This document shows positions 18,176 to 27,233 of a DNA stretch of 64,000 bases, one piece after another (within the stretch, counting starts at the first letter, position 1; each line of letters opens with the position of its first letter). The notes below the pieces were generated by a model. That model was not told where the DNA came from. It was given only the letters and a program-made list of their open reading frames with translations, and did no database searches. Made by a program: the position numbers and the translations under genes. The DNA is from Nostoc sp. JL34 (GTDB taxonomy: Bacteria > Cyanobacteriota > Cyanobacteriia > Cyanobacteriales > Nostocaceae). The stretch covers positions 1 through 64,000 of the forward strand of contig NZ_JABXKQ010000131.1 in assembly GCF_017114945.1 (NCBI RefSeq), read 5' to 3'.

Positions 18176-19945
18176 ATGTCAACATATTTATCTCAAGTCT
18201 GGCAGCTGCTGAGAAATTATGTGAGGGGTACAAGGTTGGAAGAGATGCCAAAGACCACATCGCCAGAAACCGAAGCAGTTTTACCTCTAGGAAAAAGTAT
18301 TAAAGAACTAGATAAAAGCGTTGAATTTGCTCAAGATAATTTGCAGGAATATTTATACTCTCCAAGGCTACAAAAGAGCTTAGAAAAATGGACAATACCA
18401 AAGAGCAGTTTGACTTTTAAGATAGACGATCAGACATCGGGCACTTTACCTTCTGGGTTATCCTTTAGAGTGTGCGATCGCCAGATGCATGAAGAAATTT
18501 ATGATTTACTGGGCAATGGGGCGCTGAAACCAGAAATAGTCAACCAAGTAATGGAATTGGTTGTGACTAGTCAAAAAATTCGCCTAGAATTGCTTTTCTG
18601 GCGGCTAGAAGATTTTTATTATCGCTGGTGTCAGGGAGAATTTATCGATGGAACACCAGATGATAACCTGCCTCAGAAAACAAGGTTAAAGCTAGCGGCA
18701 CAAAATATTGCGATCGGGTTGAGACAGGTAGACATATATACAGGGCTGAACGTCCTGATTTTACTATTAGAGTTACACCGCTACGCCCAAGAGCGAGATG
18801 AACTCAAACAAAAAATCACCTTCTATCCATCTGCCCAACCAGATACAGACAATTTTTTCACATCCCAACTGCTGCGGATTATCAACTATAGTGATGCCCT
18901 GGAAATTGGCAATTTTAGCAGTATAGTTGGGCAATTCCTCAAAGGCGGCAACTTTCGGAGTGCTTACCTCGGCGATGCCAACCTTACCGGGGCAGACTTT
19001 AGCGGTGCTGATCTGGGCCAAGCTTATCTCGGCGATGCCAACTTAACTGGCGTAAACTTCAGTGGTGCCAACCTTAGCGGTGCCAACCTTGGCGATGCCA
19101 ACCTCAGCGGTGCTAACCTCAGCGGTGCTAACCTCAGCGGTGCCGACCTCGGTAGCACCAACCTCAGCGGTGCTAACCTTAGCTGTGCCAACCTTAGTCG
19201 CGCCGACCTGAACCGCGCCGACCTCAGCAGTACTAACCTCAGCCGCGCCGACCTGAATCGCGCCGACCTGAATCGCGCCGACCTCAGCAGCACCAACCTT
19301 AGCCATGCTGACCTCAGCAACGCCATTCTTTTCGGTGCGAATCTAAGTGAAGCCAACCTCAGTAGTGTCAGCCTCAGTCATGCCGACCTTTGCCGCGCTG
19401 ACCTCAGCGGTGCTGACTTGAGTCATGCCATTCTCAATGGTACTAACCTTAGTGACACAATTCTTTTCAGTACCAATCTAAGTGATGCCATCCTCGTCGC
19501 CGCAGACCTCAGCTACGCCAAACTTAACGGTGCCAAACTCAACAATGCCAGACTTAACGGTGCAATGTTTTTAGGTGCTGACCTCAGTGGTGTAGACCTG
19601 AGTCGGGTGATTCTCAACGAAGCCGACCTCAGTGGCGTGATTCTCAACGACGCCGACCTTAGTGGTGCTGACCTCACCGACGCTATCCTCTTCGGCACAG
19701 ACCTCAGCTATGCCAACCTTAACAGTGCTAACCTCAGTGGCAGTAACCTCAGTGGTGCTATCCTTAATGGTGCGGATCTCAGCCATAGCAACCTCACTTA
19801 CGCCATTCTCGGTGGTGCAGACCTCAGCGACGCCAATCTCCAAGAAATGAACTGGGGTAAAAAGCAGCAGTGGGAAGATGTGCGGGGATTAGAGACAGCA
19901 GTTAATGTACCAGAGGCGTTGAAAGAAGAACTGGGGTTGAAGTGA
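18176..19945 (+). CDS. long pentapeptide-repeat protein
   Basis: 589 residues in two parts. Residues 1-255 are alpha-helical-looking (WQLLRNYV, LLFWRLEDFYYRW, LNVLILLLELHRYAQERDEL) and match no family I recognise. From about 258 to 555 there are close to 60 tandem pentapeptides of the A(D/N)LSG type (GANLSGADLG...), which should fold as a right-handed quadrilateral beta helix. A short tail (WEDVRGLETAVNVPEALKEELGLK) ends the protein. There is no signal peptide or transmembrane helix, so it is probably cytoplasmic. Pentapeptide proteins include DNA mimics and scaffolds, and no specific function can be assigned. A decayed copy of the tail sequence lies 200 bp downstream. Confidence 0.9.
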   Translation: MSTYLSQVWQLLRNYVRGTRLEEMPKTTSPETEAVLPLGKSIKELDKSVEFAQDNLQEYLYSPRLQKSLEKWTIPKSSLTFKIDDQTSGTLPSGLSFRVCDRQMHEEIYDLLGNGALKPEIVNQVMELVVTSQKIRLELLFWRLEDFYYRWCQGEFIDGTPDDNLPQKTRLKLAAQNIAIGLRQVDIYTGLNVLILLLELHRYAQERDELKQKITFYPSAQPDTDNFFTSQLLRIINYSDALEIGNFSSIVGQFLKGGNFRSAYLGDANLTGADFSGADLGQAYLGDANLTGVNFSGANLSGANLGDANLSGANLSGANLSGADLGSTNLSGANLSCANLSRADLNRADLSSTNLSRADLNRADLNRADLSSTNLSHADLSNAILFGANLSEANLSSVSLSHADLCRADLSGADLSHAILNGTNLSDTILFSTNLSDAILVAADLSYAKLNGAKLNNARLNGAMFLGADLSGVDLSRVILNEADLSGVILNDADLSGADLTDAILFGTDLSYANLNSANLSGSNLSGAILNGADLSHSNLTYAILGGADLSDANLQEMNWGKKQQWEDVRGLETAVNVPEALKEELGLK

Positions 19946-19979
19946 GATGACGGGAAAGGGAAAAGTCAAGTTCTCAACA

Positions 19980-20010
19980 GCATCGTTCGAGTTCCGAACT
20001 CGAACGATGC
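19980..20010. terminator. perfect 15-bp hairpin after the pentapeptide gene
   Basis: GCATCGTTCGAGTTC / GAACTCGAACGATGC with a one-base loop, 35 bp after the stop codon. No U-run follows. A degenerate relative (TTCGAGTTCC...ATCTCAGCTTGA) recurs near 21670-21705, so it may be a dispersed repeat that also ends transcription. Confidence 0.5.
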
Positions 20011-20235
20011 ATATCTCAGCTTGAATGATGAATTTAAAACCAGCAAAGTCTAATTATTAGGATAATGCGATCGCCTTTTCTTTTCCTCCATTGCCCTCTG
20101 CGCCTCGGCGGTTTGTCATTCTTCCTACACTCATCAACCCCAGCAAAAGCCTTAATTGAAAAAGCTAAAGAAAAACTGGGTAATGAAGCGCTACAAGACA
20201 TCTTTAGCTGAGCAATCAATGTGCCAAAAGCCTTA

Positions 20236-21260
20236 CAGCAATTTTCAGGTAAATAGACCACAGTGGTTGAACCAACCGAGGGCATCATCTTCGGTAATGT
20301 AATTGACAGCTTGAGCCATTACTTGGTCGAGTGATTCCAGTGTGCGTGCTTCACAGGAACGGAGAAATTGCTTCAGTTTCGACCAACATAATTCTATAGG
20401 AGATAAATCTGGAGAGTAGGGGGGCAAAAACTTTACTTTTGCACCGACGGACTCAATTGCAACCCTTACACGTTCGGCATGATGAACTTTCAGGTTATCC
20501 ATGACTACAATAGCCCCTTTCCACAACTGAGGTGCTAAGACTTGAGTGACATAAGTGAGAAATGCTTGACATTTTTATACTTCCTGACACAGTCATTGCT
20601 GCAACTAGTCCATCAAGGTTTAAAGCACCTACTAAAGAAACTTTTCCACCCTTACTTCCAGGAATACTACCAACTGCTCTTTCACCATCTACCGCTCTAG
20701 CGAACAACCGTGTCATTGATAAATGTAATCCCGCTTCATCGATAAATACAAGGTTTCGGACATCAATTTTATCTAAACTTCGTCGATAATCATGCCTTAG
20801 CTCTTGCACTCGTGGGCTATCTTGCTCACTAGCATAAAGACTTTTTTTTTACACGTAAGCCTAATTTTTCTACAGCACGATGCATTGTCGTGATACTTAC
20901 GCTAGTCCCTGTGCGTTCTGCATAGCGATCGCATAATTCTCTTAGCAACAAATCATTCTTACCTTCCACCAAAGACTTGATCATGCTGAGATGTTCATCC
21001 TGAATTATCGGTTTTTGATACCCCCCGCGTTGTTTTGCTTCAATTTGTCCACTTTTACGATAATGACGTACCACGTTGCGTACAAATGACAAGCTGACCT
21101 TAAACCTTTGAGCCAGTTGGCGTTGCGAACCTTCCTTCTCTAACCAAGCGGCAATCACACGACCACGCAAATCTTTGGAGTAAGATACTGGCATTGAATT
21201 TGACAATCACTATCTATTTAGCTTACCGTTTTTTGTGGTTCAATTACCTGAAAATTGCTG
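20236..21260 (-). mobile_element. IS630-family insertion sequence
   Basis: 1025-bp element flanked by TA on both sides (20234-20235 and 21261-21262), the target preference of IS630/Tc1-mariner elements. The ends are perfect inverted repeats: TTACAGCAATTTTCAGGTAA at 20233-20252 (including the flanking TTA) matches the reverse complement of 21244-21263. The single transposase region reads leftward and is broken. Removing the element with one TA restores a reading frame in the flanking remnant, which confirms the boundaries. Confidence 0.88.
20245..21194 (-). pseudogene. IS630-family transposase, two frameshifts
   Basis: DDE transposase in three frames. The first piece (21194 to 20829) starts MPVSYSKDLRGRVIAAW and carries a helix-turn-helix (QRQLAQRFKVSLSFVRNVVRHYRKSG). 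The second (about 20809 to 20560) holds the first catalytic aspartate in LVFIDEAGLHLS and continues to AMTVSGSIK. The third (about 20560 to 20245) has VVMDNLKVHH and PYSPDLSPIELCWSKLK, the second Asp and final Glu region. The first frame change is at a run of nine A (20842-20850 on the complement), where reading eight would restore the frame. The second is near 20565 in an A-run. Slippage might rescue the first, but the second makes the copy probably dead. Confidence 0.85.
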
Positions 21261-21374
21261 TAAAACAACAGTTGGGGTTGAGTTAAGAAGAGACGGGAGC
21301 AAAGGAGTAGGGGAGAATAATTTAGGGATTTCCAACAAATAAATTATCCAATCTTGTAGGGTGGGCATCTTGCC

Positions 21375-21600
21375 ATTAGTGTCAAGTTAAGCTCAAACTT
21401 CCTATGTCAATAAGTATTTATGCTTAACAATTTGGTTTGAAAGGGACAAAAAACGAACTTTTTCAGGGACTATTAATGCTTTGTTTATTAGCATCACTCC
21501 CAGCTTGCGTATAAAAGTCAGAAAAAAGTTCACCTTTATACTTCGTTCCTAACAAAACCTATCGTTGACAAATGGGTTTTAACCTTAAGTTGACACTAAT
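21375..21600. mobile_element. 226-bp MITE-like element, copy 1
   Basis: Starts ATTAGTGTCAAGTTAAG and ends with its near-perfect inverse CTTAAGTTGACACTAAT. It is 226 bp long and differs from the copy at 60644-60869 at only three positions. It encodes no transposase, so it is a non-autonomous element or an IS remnant. It lies inside a GGGTGGGCATCTTGCC...GGCGAGACGCCCACCCC hairpin sequence. The 11-bp flanks (21364-21374 and 21601-21611) share only their GGC and GCC ends. The transposase family is not evident. Confidence 0.8.
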
Positions 21601-21832
21601 GGCGAGACGCCCACCCCACAAGAAATTAGAGCTAAAAGCCTTAAAATTGGTAGGTTTGAACACCAACTTTCGAGTTCCAATCTCAAAAGATGGGGATCTC
21701 AGCTTGAGTAATTACCAATACTATCTCAAAGCCAGTTCTGAGTATGCTAACTCTAAATCAGAGGGCGATCGCCCGCTTGCTAGAGTGTGAGTAGTTCACG
21801 TAAAATATAGTGCCATTGTTGCGGCAGTTCTC

Positions 21833-22903
21833 ATGACCTCATCTGCGTCGTTTGACACATTAGAGTCTTTACAGGCGGATATCGCTGAATTGATCGCTCG
21901 TTTACCGACATTAAAAAATCGGCAATTTATTCAGCAAGCACTTGCTACTATTGTTCGTCTAGCTGATACCGAAATTGAGCGTCTCGATTGGAAAATATTG
22001 TCGGCTGCTTTAGCAGATATGGAGCGCGGTTTCCAGCTTTTTTATGATTACCGGCATGTTCGCAAAGTCACCATCTTCGGTTCTGCTCGTCTAGCACCAG
22101 ATACACCAGAGTACCAAATGGCCCTTGAGTTTGCTCGCACTGTTTCTCAATTAGGATTTATGGTGATGACCGGCGGTGGCGGTGGGATCATGCAGGCGGG
22201 TCATGAAGGTGCTGGGCGAGAAAATTCTTTTGGATTAAACATTCAGTTACCCTTTGAACAGGAAGCAAACCCCTTTATAGAGGGCGATCCCAAGCTAATT
22301 CACTTCAAATATTTCTTTACCCGCAAGCTGTTTCTCCTTAAAGAAAGTGATGCAATAGCATTGTTTCCGGGAGGTTTTGGCACTCAAGATGAAGCTTTTG
22401 AATGCATGACATTAAGCCAGACTGGTAAATTTGGCCCAGTACCTCTAATTTTAATCGATCGCCCTGGTGGTGATTACTGGCGGTCTTGGAGCGAATACAT
22501 TGATAAGCAACTAGTGCAAAATGGTCTTGTCAGTCCTGAAGACCCCAGCCTTTACACGGTGACAGATAATCTGGATGTGGCAAGCGATGCTATCACCCGT
22601 TTTTACCAGGTTTATCACTCCTGTCGATATGTAAGCGATAAGTTAGTTATCCGCCTGAAGACAGATATCTCAGATGCTCTTGTAGAGCAACTCAATGCTG
22701 ATTTTAGCGACATTATTATTCAAGGAAGGATTGAAAAAAGTCAGGCATTACCTCAAGAAGCACAAGATGAAACTGTTGGATTACCCCGCCTCATTTTGTA
22801 CTTCAATCAACGCGACTTGGGGCGCTTGTATCAGATGATTGCCACAATTAATCAGATAGGTACTCCTTCACCAGAGGATGCAGCGCATCCAGAAAGAAAG
22901 TAG
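21833..22903 (+). CDS. LOG-family / TIGR00730-type Rossmann-fold protein
   Basis: 356-residue protein of the lysine-decarboxylase-like LOG superfamily, whose small members are cytokinin-activating nucleoside 5'-monophosphate phosphoribohydrolases. It has a long N-terminal extension (about 80 residues), then KVTIFGSARL, the nucleotide loop MTGGGGGIMQAGHEGA near 120-135, and LFPGGFGTQDEAFE near 180, which fits the PGGxGTxxE signature. A C-terminal extension of about 100 residues makes it longer than plant-type LOG (about 200 aa), so the physiological substrate is uncertain. It is probably soluble and dimeric. It follows about 230 bp after the MITE-like element. An A/G-rich hairpin (about 22917-22960) follows the stop and may end the transcript. 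Confidence 0.85.
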   Translation: MTSSASFDTLESLQADIAELIARLPTLKNRQFIQQALATIVRLADTEIERLDWKILSAALADMERGFQLFYDYRHVRKVTIFGSARLAPDTPEYQMALEFARTVSQLGFMVMTGGGGGIMQAGHEGAGRENSFGLNIQLPFEQEANPFIEGDPKLIHFKYFFTRKLFLLKESDAIALFPGGFGTQDEAFECMTLSQTGKFGPVPLILIDRPGGDYWRSWSEYIDKQLVQNGLVSPEDPSLYTVTDNLDVASDAITRFYQVYHSCRYVSDKLVIRLKTDISDALVEQLNADFSDIIIQGRIEKSQALPQEAQDETVGLPRLILYFNQRDLGRLYQMIATINQIGTPSPEDAAHPERK

Positions 22904-23312
22904 GTATTAAGAAAGGCAAGGGGGAGAATTTTGAATCACTCTCCCTTTCCTGGCTTCAAGGTTATAGTATGGCGTCACCATAGCGCAGCGTTAGCGAGTC
23001 AGACGCTCCTGCGTGGCTAACGAATGTCACAGCCAGTTGTAGATCGCCCGTTCCTGAATTAGGCTAATGGCTTAATATCTCCACATATCAAAAAGTCTAC
23101 TGTATAAGTATTTTCGTCACAAATCTCATGAGGCTATCTTTAATGAGCAATGGGCATTTTGGCATTGTCAAAGGAGCCATAAAAACAATATTATTCACCC
23201 TACTTACAGATGAGAAAAACACCAGTTATTATGACTCAATACTGATTATCCTAAAAAAGCTTGTATATTAGCACAGTAAACAACGGATCAGATCCTAACA
23301 GAGGAATAAAAA
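22904..23312. other. intergenic with dispersed repeat
   Basis: Holds a GGGGGAGA...TCTCCCTT hairpin (about 22918-22957) just after the LOG-like gene, and a GACGCT-type dispersed repeat near 22975-23030 (AGCGTTAGCGAGTCAGACGCT). The remaining AT-rich part leads into the GAGGA ribosome site of the next gene. Confidence 0.45.
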
Positions 23313-24635
23313 ATGCTGGAATTATTGGGTTCAGGTTTGGTGTCGCTTTGGCTGGAAATGGCCGGGGTACAAATCAAGCCTCTAGATGCCCTAGATGCAC
23401 TAACTTGGCAAAGTAGCCCTGGCTTGGTTCTTGCCCCTGATCCAAATCCAGCTGGGGCGACTACGGTGCAGGAATATCTGAAAAAGCTCATAACATCAAA
23501 AGTGGTGGCGCAAAATCTGGCTGAAAGTCAGGGAATTTGGATGCAGTCAGGGCCGATGCTAATGGCAAATCACCAAGGTACGACACCTTTGCCAGCTGCC
23601 TCTTTAACCAAAATTGCCACTTCACTAGTTGCTTTAAAAACTTGGGGGCCAGATTACCAATTTGATACTTTGGTGAGTGTTACTGGGCCTGTGGTAAATG
23701 GAGTTGTACAGGGTGATTTGGTCATTGCTGGCCGTGGCGATCCTTTGTTTGTTTGGGAAGAAGCGATCGCTCTTGGTAATACTCTCAATAAAATGGGCAT
23801 CAAGCAGGTAAAGGGAAATTTGATCGTTACTGGCAGTTTTGCCATGAATTTCCAACGTCAGCCGATGCTAGCGGGTCTCATGCTCAAGCAAACACTAAAT
23901 CGTGCGACTTGGGGACGCCCCGCTATTTACACACACTCAATCATGCCTAAGGGAACACCCAAACCTCAAGTTGTAATTGCGGGGGCGGTGAAAGTTGAGG
24001 CGCAACCCAACCCTCAACAAACTTTGTTACTGCGTCATCGCTCATTACCCTTGAAGCAACTGCTCAAGGAAATGAATGTTTACAGTAACAATGATATGGC
24101 AGAGATGCTGGCAGACTCAGTTGGAGGAGCAACTGTAGTCCAATCAACTGCTGCTAGCCTTGCTAGAGTTCCACAAGTAGAAATTCAGTTAATCAATGGT
24201 TCTGGACTGGGCCCCGAAAATCGCATTTCCCCTAGGGCTGTTTGTGCCATGTTTATGGCTATTCAAGCGGAGGCATCTGCCCATCAACTGAATCTAGCTG
24301 ACTTGTTCCCCATGTCTGGATTCGATCACCGGGGGACACTACACACTAGACATATTCCCCTAGCGACTGTGATCAAAACTGGTACTCTCCGGGATGTGAG
24401 CGCTTTGGCGGGAGTGATGCCCACACGCGATCGCGGTTTGGTTTGGTTTGCTATTATCAACCGGGGGACAAATGTCTGGGGTTTGCGGACTGGACAAGAC
24501 CAACTCTTGCAAAGTGTTGTCAAACAATTACAACTACCTCCCACCGTTCCTGTTGCCCTGACTCCCCACTCAGTCATCAACTCTTTACCCCAACTAGGCG
24601 CAGCTAATCGGAATGAAATTTTATACAAAAGTTAG
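23313..24635 (+). CDS. dacB: D-alanyl-D-alanine carboxypeptidase (PBP4/S13 family)
   Basis: Low-molecular-mass class C penicillin-binding protein of peptidase family S13 (440 aa). It trims or cleaves peptide cross-links of peptidoglycan in the periplasm. All three active-site motifs are visible: SLTK at 97-100 (acyl-enzyme serine), SNN near 257 (in VYSNNDMAEML) and KTGT near 355. The hydrophobic N-terminus (LLGSGLVSLWLEMAGVQ) could be an export signal but lacks an obvious cleavage site. ATG 23313 has GAGGA about 8 nt upstream. The insertion between SxxK and SxN is shorter than in E. coli PBP4, as usual in cyanobacteria. The gene is single with a HtrA-type protease gene downstream on the same strand. 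Confidence 0.88.
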   Translation: MLELLGSGLVSLWLEMAGVQIKPLDALDALTWQSSPGLVLAPDPNPAGATTVQEYLKKLITSKVVAQNLAESQGIWMQSGPMLMANHQGTTPLPAASLTKIATSLVALKTWGPDYQFDTLVSVTGPVVNGVVQGDLVIAGRGDPLFVWEEAIALGNTLNKMGIKQVKGNLIVTGSFAMNFQRQPMLAGLMLKQTLNRATWGRPAIYTHSIMPKGTPKPQVVIAGAVKVEAQPNPQQTLLLRHRSLPLKQLLKEMNVYSNNDMAEMLADSVGGATVVQSTAASLARVPQVEIQLINGSGLGPENRISPRAVCAMFMAIQAEASAHQLNLADLFPMSGFDHRGTLHTRHIPLATVIKTGTLRDVSALAGVMPTRDRGLVWFAIINRGTNVWGLRTGQDQLLQSVVKQLQLPPTVPVALTPHSVINSLPQLGAANRNEILYKS

Positions 24636-24905
24636 TTTATCCATAGTCCACGACGGTTAGAACAGACAGTGGGCTAGTCTTGTTAGCAATCCAAAAGTTT
24701 TATGGATGGGTAAAAACCGAACTTGTAAAGGGTAAATGTCCATAATAGCTTTTGGGTTAAATTTTCCATTAAGTTGATTACAGGTAGTTCGCAAAATGCC
24801 CTAACCCCAGTAGTGGAAAGAGCAGGCGAAACCTGAAGTAAAAATAACTGTAAATAGATTTGTCACGACTAAGCAACAATTAAGCTGATAAATTAGGTTG
24901 TGATT

Positions 24906-26120
24906 ATGCAATTTCCCAAATTATCTCGGTCTCTACGTCAACTTAGTACTCATGTTTTAGCGATCGCACTTGGAGCCATGCTAACAGTTAGCACATTGCA
25001 GGTGTTACCTTCCCAAGCCGAACCAGCCCCCACAATAACTACTGGGGGTACTTCAGAACTAATTGCCCAACGGCAATCACCAGCTAGTGCTGCGATCGGT
25101 AGCACTAGCTTTGTCACAGCAGCAGTGAATCGTGTTGGTTCAGCAGTTGTCAGAATTGATACTGAGCGAACAATTGCTCGTCGGGCTGATCCCTTTTTAG
25201 AAGATCCCTTTTTCCGTCGGTTTTTTGGTGAGGGTTTCTCTCAACAGATGCCTTCTGAACAGTTACGTGGTTTAGGCTCAGGTTTTATTATTGACAAAAG
25301 CGGGTTAGTTTTGACTAATGCTCATGTGGTTGATAAGGCTGATAAAGTAACAGTCCGACTCAAAGATGGCCGCACCTTTGAAGGGAAAGTTCAGGGTATT
25401 GATGAAGTCACAGATTTGGCAGTAGTCAAGATTAACGCTGGTAACGATTTACCAGTCGCGCCTTTGGGTTCTTCCACCAATGTCCAAGTAGGAGACTGGG
25501 CGATCGCAGTTGGTAATCCTTTGGGATTTGATAATACCGTTACCTTGGGAATTGTCAGTACCCTCAAACGTTCTAGCGCCCAAGTCGGTATTAGTGACAA
25601 ACGCTTGGACTTCATTCAAACAGACGCCGCCATTAACCCTGGGAACTCTGGCGGGCCACTATTAAATGGCCAAGGTGAAGTAATTGGCATTAACACAGCT
25701 ATTCGCCCTGATGCGATGGGTATTGGGTTTGCGATTCCTATTGATAAAGCCAAAGCGATCGCCGCACAACTCCAACGTGATGGTAAAGTTGCTCACCCCT
25801 ATTTAGGTGTGCAAATGCTAACTTTGACACCCGATCTTGCCAAGCAAAATAACACCGATCCCAACTCTCCGATTCAGATACCAGAAATTAATGGGGTTTT
25901 TGTCATGCGAGTTGTCCCCAATTCTCCAGCGGCATCTGCGGGTATCCGGCGTGGGGATGTAATTCTGCAAGTTGATGGTAAAGCAATTACCAGTGCTGAA
26001 CAATTACAGAATGTTGTGGAAGACAGTCGCCTTGGTCAAGTATTACAGGTGAAAGTGCAACGAGGTAATCAGACACAGCAGCTTTCAATCCGCACCGCTG
26101 AGTTACAAAATGCTTCGTAG
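24906..26120 (+). CDS. HtrA/Deg-type serine protease
   Basis: Envelope quality-control protease of the S1C family (404 aa), related to cyanobacterial HtrA, HhoA and HhoB. A signal sequence or anchor occupies about residues 1-38 (VLAIALGAMLTVSTLQVLPSQA). The trypsin-like domain has the full triad: His in LTNAHVVD near 138, Asp in VTDLAVVK near 169, Ser in NPGNSGGPL near 247. One PDZ domain follows (about 290-390, with SPAASAGIRRGDVILQVDG). A GTG at 24900 is possible, but AGG lies 8 nt before the ATG at 24906, which I prefer. It is expected to degrade or refold damaged periplasmic proteins. Which of the three paralogues it corresponds to cannot be decided here. Confidence 0.92.
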   Translation: MQFPKLSRSLRQLSTHVLAIALGAMLTVSTLQVLPSQAEPAPTITTGGTSELIAQRQSPASAAIGSTSFVTAAVNRVGSAVVRIDTERTIARRADPFLEDPFFRRFFGEGFSQQMPSEQLRGLGSGFIIDKSGLVLTNAHVVDKADKVTVRLKDGRTFEGKVQGIDEVTDLAVVKINAGNDLPVAPLGSSTNVQVGDWAIAVGNPLGFDNTVTLGIVSTLKRSSAQVGISDKRLDFIQTDAAINPGNSGGPLLNGQGEVIGINTAIRPDAMGIGFAIPIDKAKAIAAQLQRDGKVAHPYLGVQMLTLTPDLAKQNNTDPNSPIQIPEINGVFVMRVVPNSPAASAGIRRGDVILQVDGKAITSAEQLQNVVEDSRLGQVLQVKVQRGNQTQQLSIRTAELQNAS

Positions 26121-26156
26121 GGGCAATAGCCAATTTTAATTTTGTGGAATAGTTAA

Positions 26157-26276
26157 AAGGGCGGTTAGAAACCGCCTCTACACAAACAAAACCCACGGAG
26201 GTGGGTTTCAAACTCTTAATTTTTTCTTAGTCCGCGGAGGCGGACAATGCCAGTGTAGCCGCGAATTCCATTCGCT
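26157..26276. repeat. 120-bp compound hairpin repeat, copy 1
   Basis: Three nested hairpins in a row: GGCGGTTAGAAACCGCC, AACCCACGGAGGTGGGTT and TCCGCGGAGGCGGA, ending TAGCCGCGAATTCCATTCGC. The same series is at 35733-35853 and, more diverged, at 29868-30032. The middle hairpin here is inverted relative to the other two copies. It lies after the protease gene and may double as its terminator. Confidence 0.75.
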
Positions 26277-26319
26277 TAAAGCTGGGGTAAATTTACACTT
26301 TGCCAATAAGAGTCTTAAA

Positions 26320-27222
26320 TTACTTACCAACAGCTAATACTAAACCTTCATGGGCTAGTATGGCTTGAGAAAAAGCAGATTTAATATCGACTTGAACTTG
26401 GTCAAGAAAATCATCATGGTCATCTGGGTGATGATGAGAAATAGCTAGCCGATGGACGCCAGCACTCAGAGCCGCATTCACCGCAGCTTGCCAGAGTAAA
26501 TCAGCAGAGTCATGATTGTGAGATGTCGGCGGAGTGTAAGTGGCATTGGCAATCAGCAAGTCAACGCCTTTAATGAACTCTAAAATCCGCTCTCGCTCCA
26601 CTTGATCTTCATTCTGCTGCAAATCCGTGACGTAGGCAACACTATACTCTTGCCAAGTGACACGGTAGCCAATTGACCGCTGAGTTTGATTAATTAATGC
26701 AGTTGTAATAGTGACATCATCTAATTTCAGATCACTGTCTGGAGTTAGATTGTAAAACTGCAATTCCGACTGCATTACCTGTAAAGGGTAAGGAAAGTGT
26801 GGTTGGAGCATCTGATCGTACAGACATTGTTTGATTGAGGCTCCATTTGAGGCAGCTGTGCCGTAAATATGGAAACAATTTTCCCCAATAAATGCGGGAG
26901 CAAAAAAGGGGAACCCTTGAATTCGGTTTGATTGACAGTTGGTAAAAAATAAATGGGCTTCTAATGGCTGTTGTAGTTCTTGCCAAGTTTTACCCAGTAT
27001 GCGTAAGCCAGTACCGCCATCAAAAATCAAGCGTTTCCCAGCTACCTGCATTTCTAGACAAGCGGTATTACCACCATAACGATTAGTATTGCTACTTGGA
27101 GTGGGAATCAAACCTCTTACACCCCAGAATTGCACGAGAAATTCACCTGCTGGACTACTTGGCATGGTAGCGGACTTTTCAGGTATGTAGCTTTGGGAAC
27201 CCGACAACTCAAAATTTGACAT
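26320..27222 (-). CDS. metallo-beta-lactamase-fold protein lacking the HxHxDH motif
   Basis: 300 residues with the fold of cyanobacterial MBL-fold hydrolases (QFWGVRGLIPTP, RYGGNTACLEMQ, LIFDGGTGLRILG). In intact relatives the next segment is FTHTHWDHIQGFPFF, which supplies the zinc ligands. Here it reads FTNCQSNRIQGFPFF, so both histidines and the Asp-His pair of the motif are gone while the surroundings are unchanged. The later ligand region (VAYVTDLQ) and SHHHPDDHDDFLD are still present. The frame is open and full length, so selection seems to keep the protein, perhaps as a non-hydrolytic binder. It starts 11 bp after panD stops, suggesting cotranscription with it. Confidence 0.82.
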   Translation of the reverse strand: MSNFELSGSQSYIPEKSATMPSSPAGEFLVQFWGVRGLIPTPSSNTNRYGGNTACLEMQVAGKRLIFDGGTGLRILGKTWQELQQPLEAHLFFTNCQSNRIQGFPFFAPAFIGENCFHIYGTAASNGASIKQCLYDQMLQPHFPYPLQVMQSELQFYNLTPDSDLKLDDVTITTALINQTQRSIGYRVTWQEYSVAYVTDLQQNEDQVERERILEFIKGVDLLIANATYTPPTSHNHDSADLLWQAAVNAALSAGVHRLAISHHHPDDHDDFLDQVQVDIKSAFSQAILAHEGLVLAVGK

Positions 27223-27233
27223 TTTTCTTGAAA

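Larger units (their letters stand above)
20143..21286 (+). pseudogene. gene-tail remnant split by the IS630-type element
   Basis: Plus-strand codons read AKALIEKAKEKLGNEALQDIFS, a TGA, then AINVPKAL up to the element at 20235. Past the element, KQQLGLS and a stop follow at 21263-21286. Joining the flanks with one TA copy gives INVPKALKQQLGLS, which matches the end of the pentapeptide protein (VNVPEALKEELGLK). It is therefore a remnant of a related gene tail with an internal stop, later hit by the insertion sequence. Confidence 0.6.

Noticed and set aside
19024-19843. Antisense frames rich in Leu/Arg/Ala opposite the pentapeptide gene
   Set aside because: They are shadows of the five-codon periodicity (GCCAACCTCAGCGGT) read in reverse.
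21572-21790. 72-codon plus-strand frame after the first 226-bp element
   Set aside because: It starts inside the element and continues in repeat DNA; no family features.
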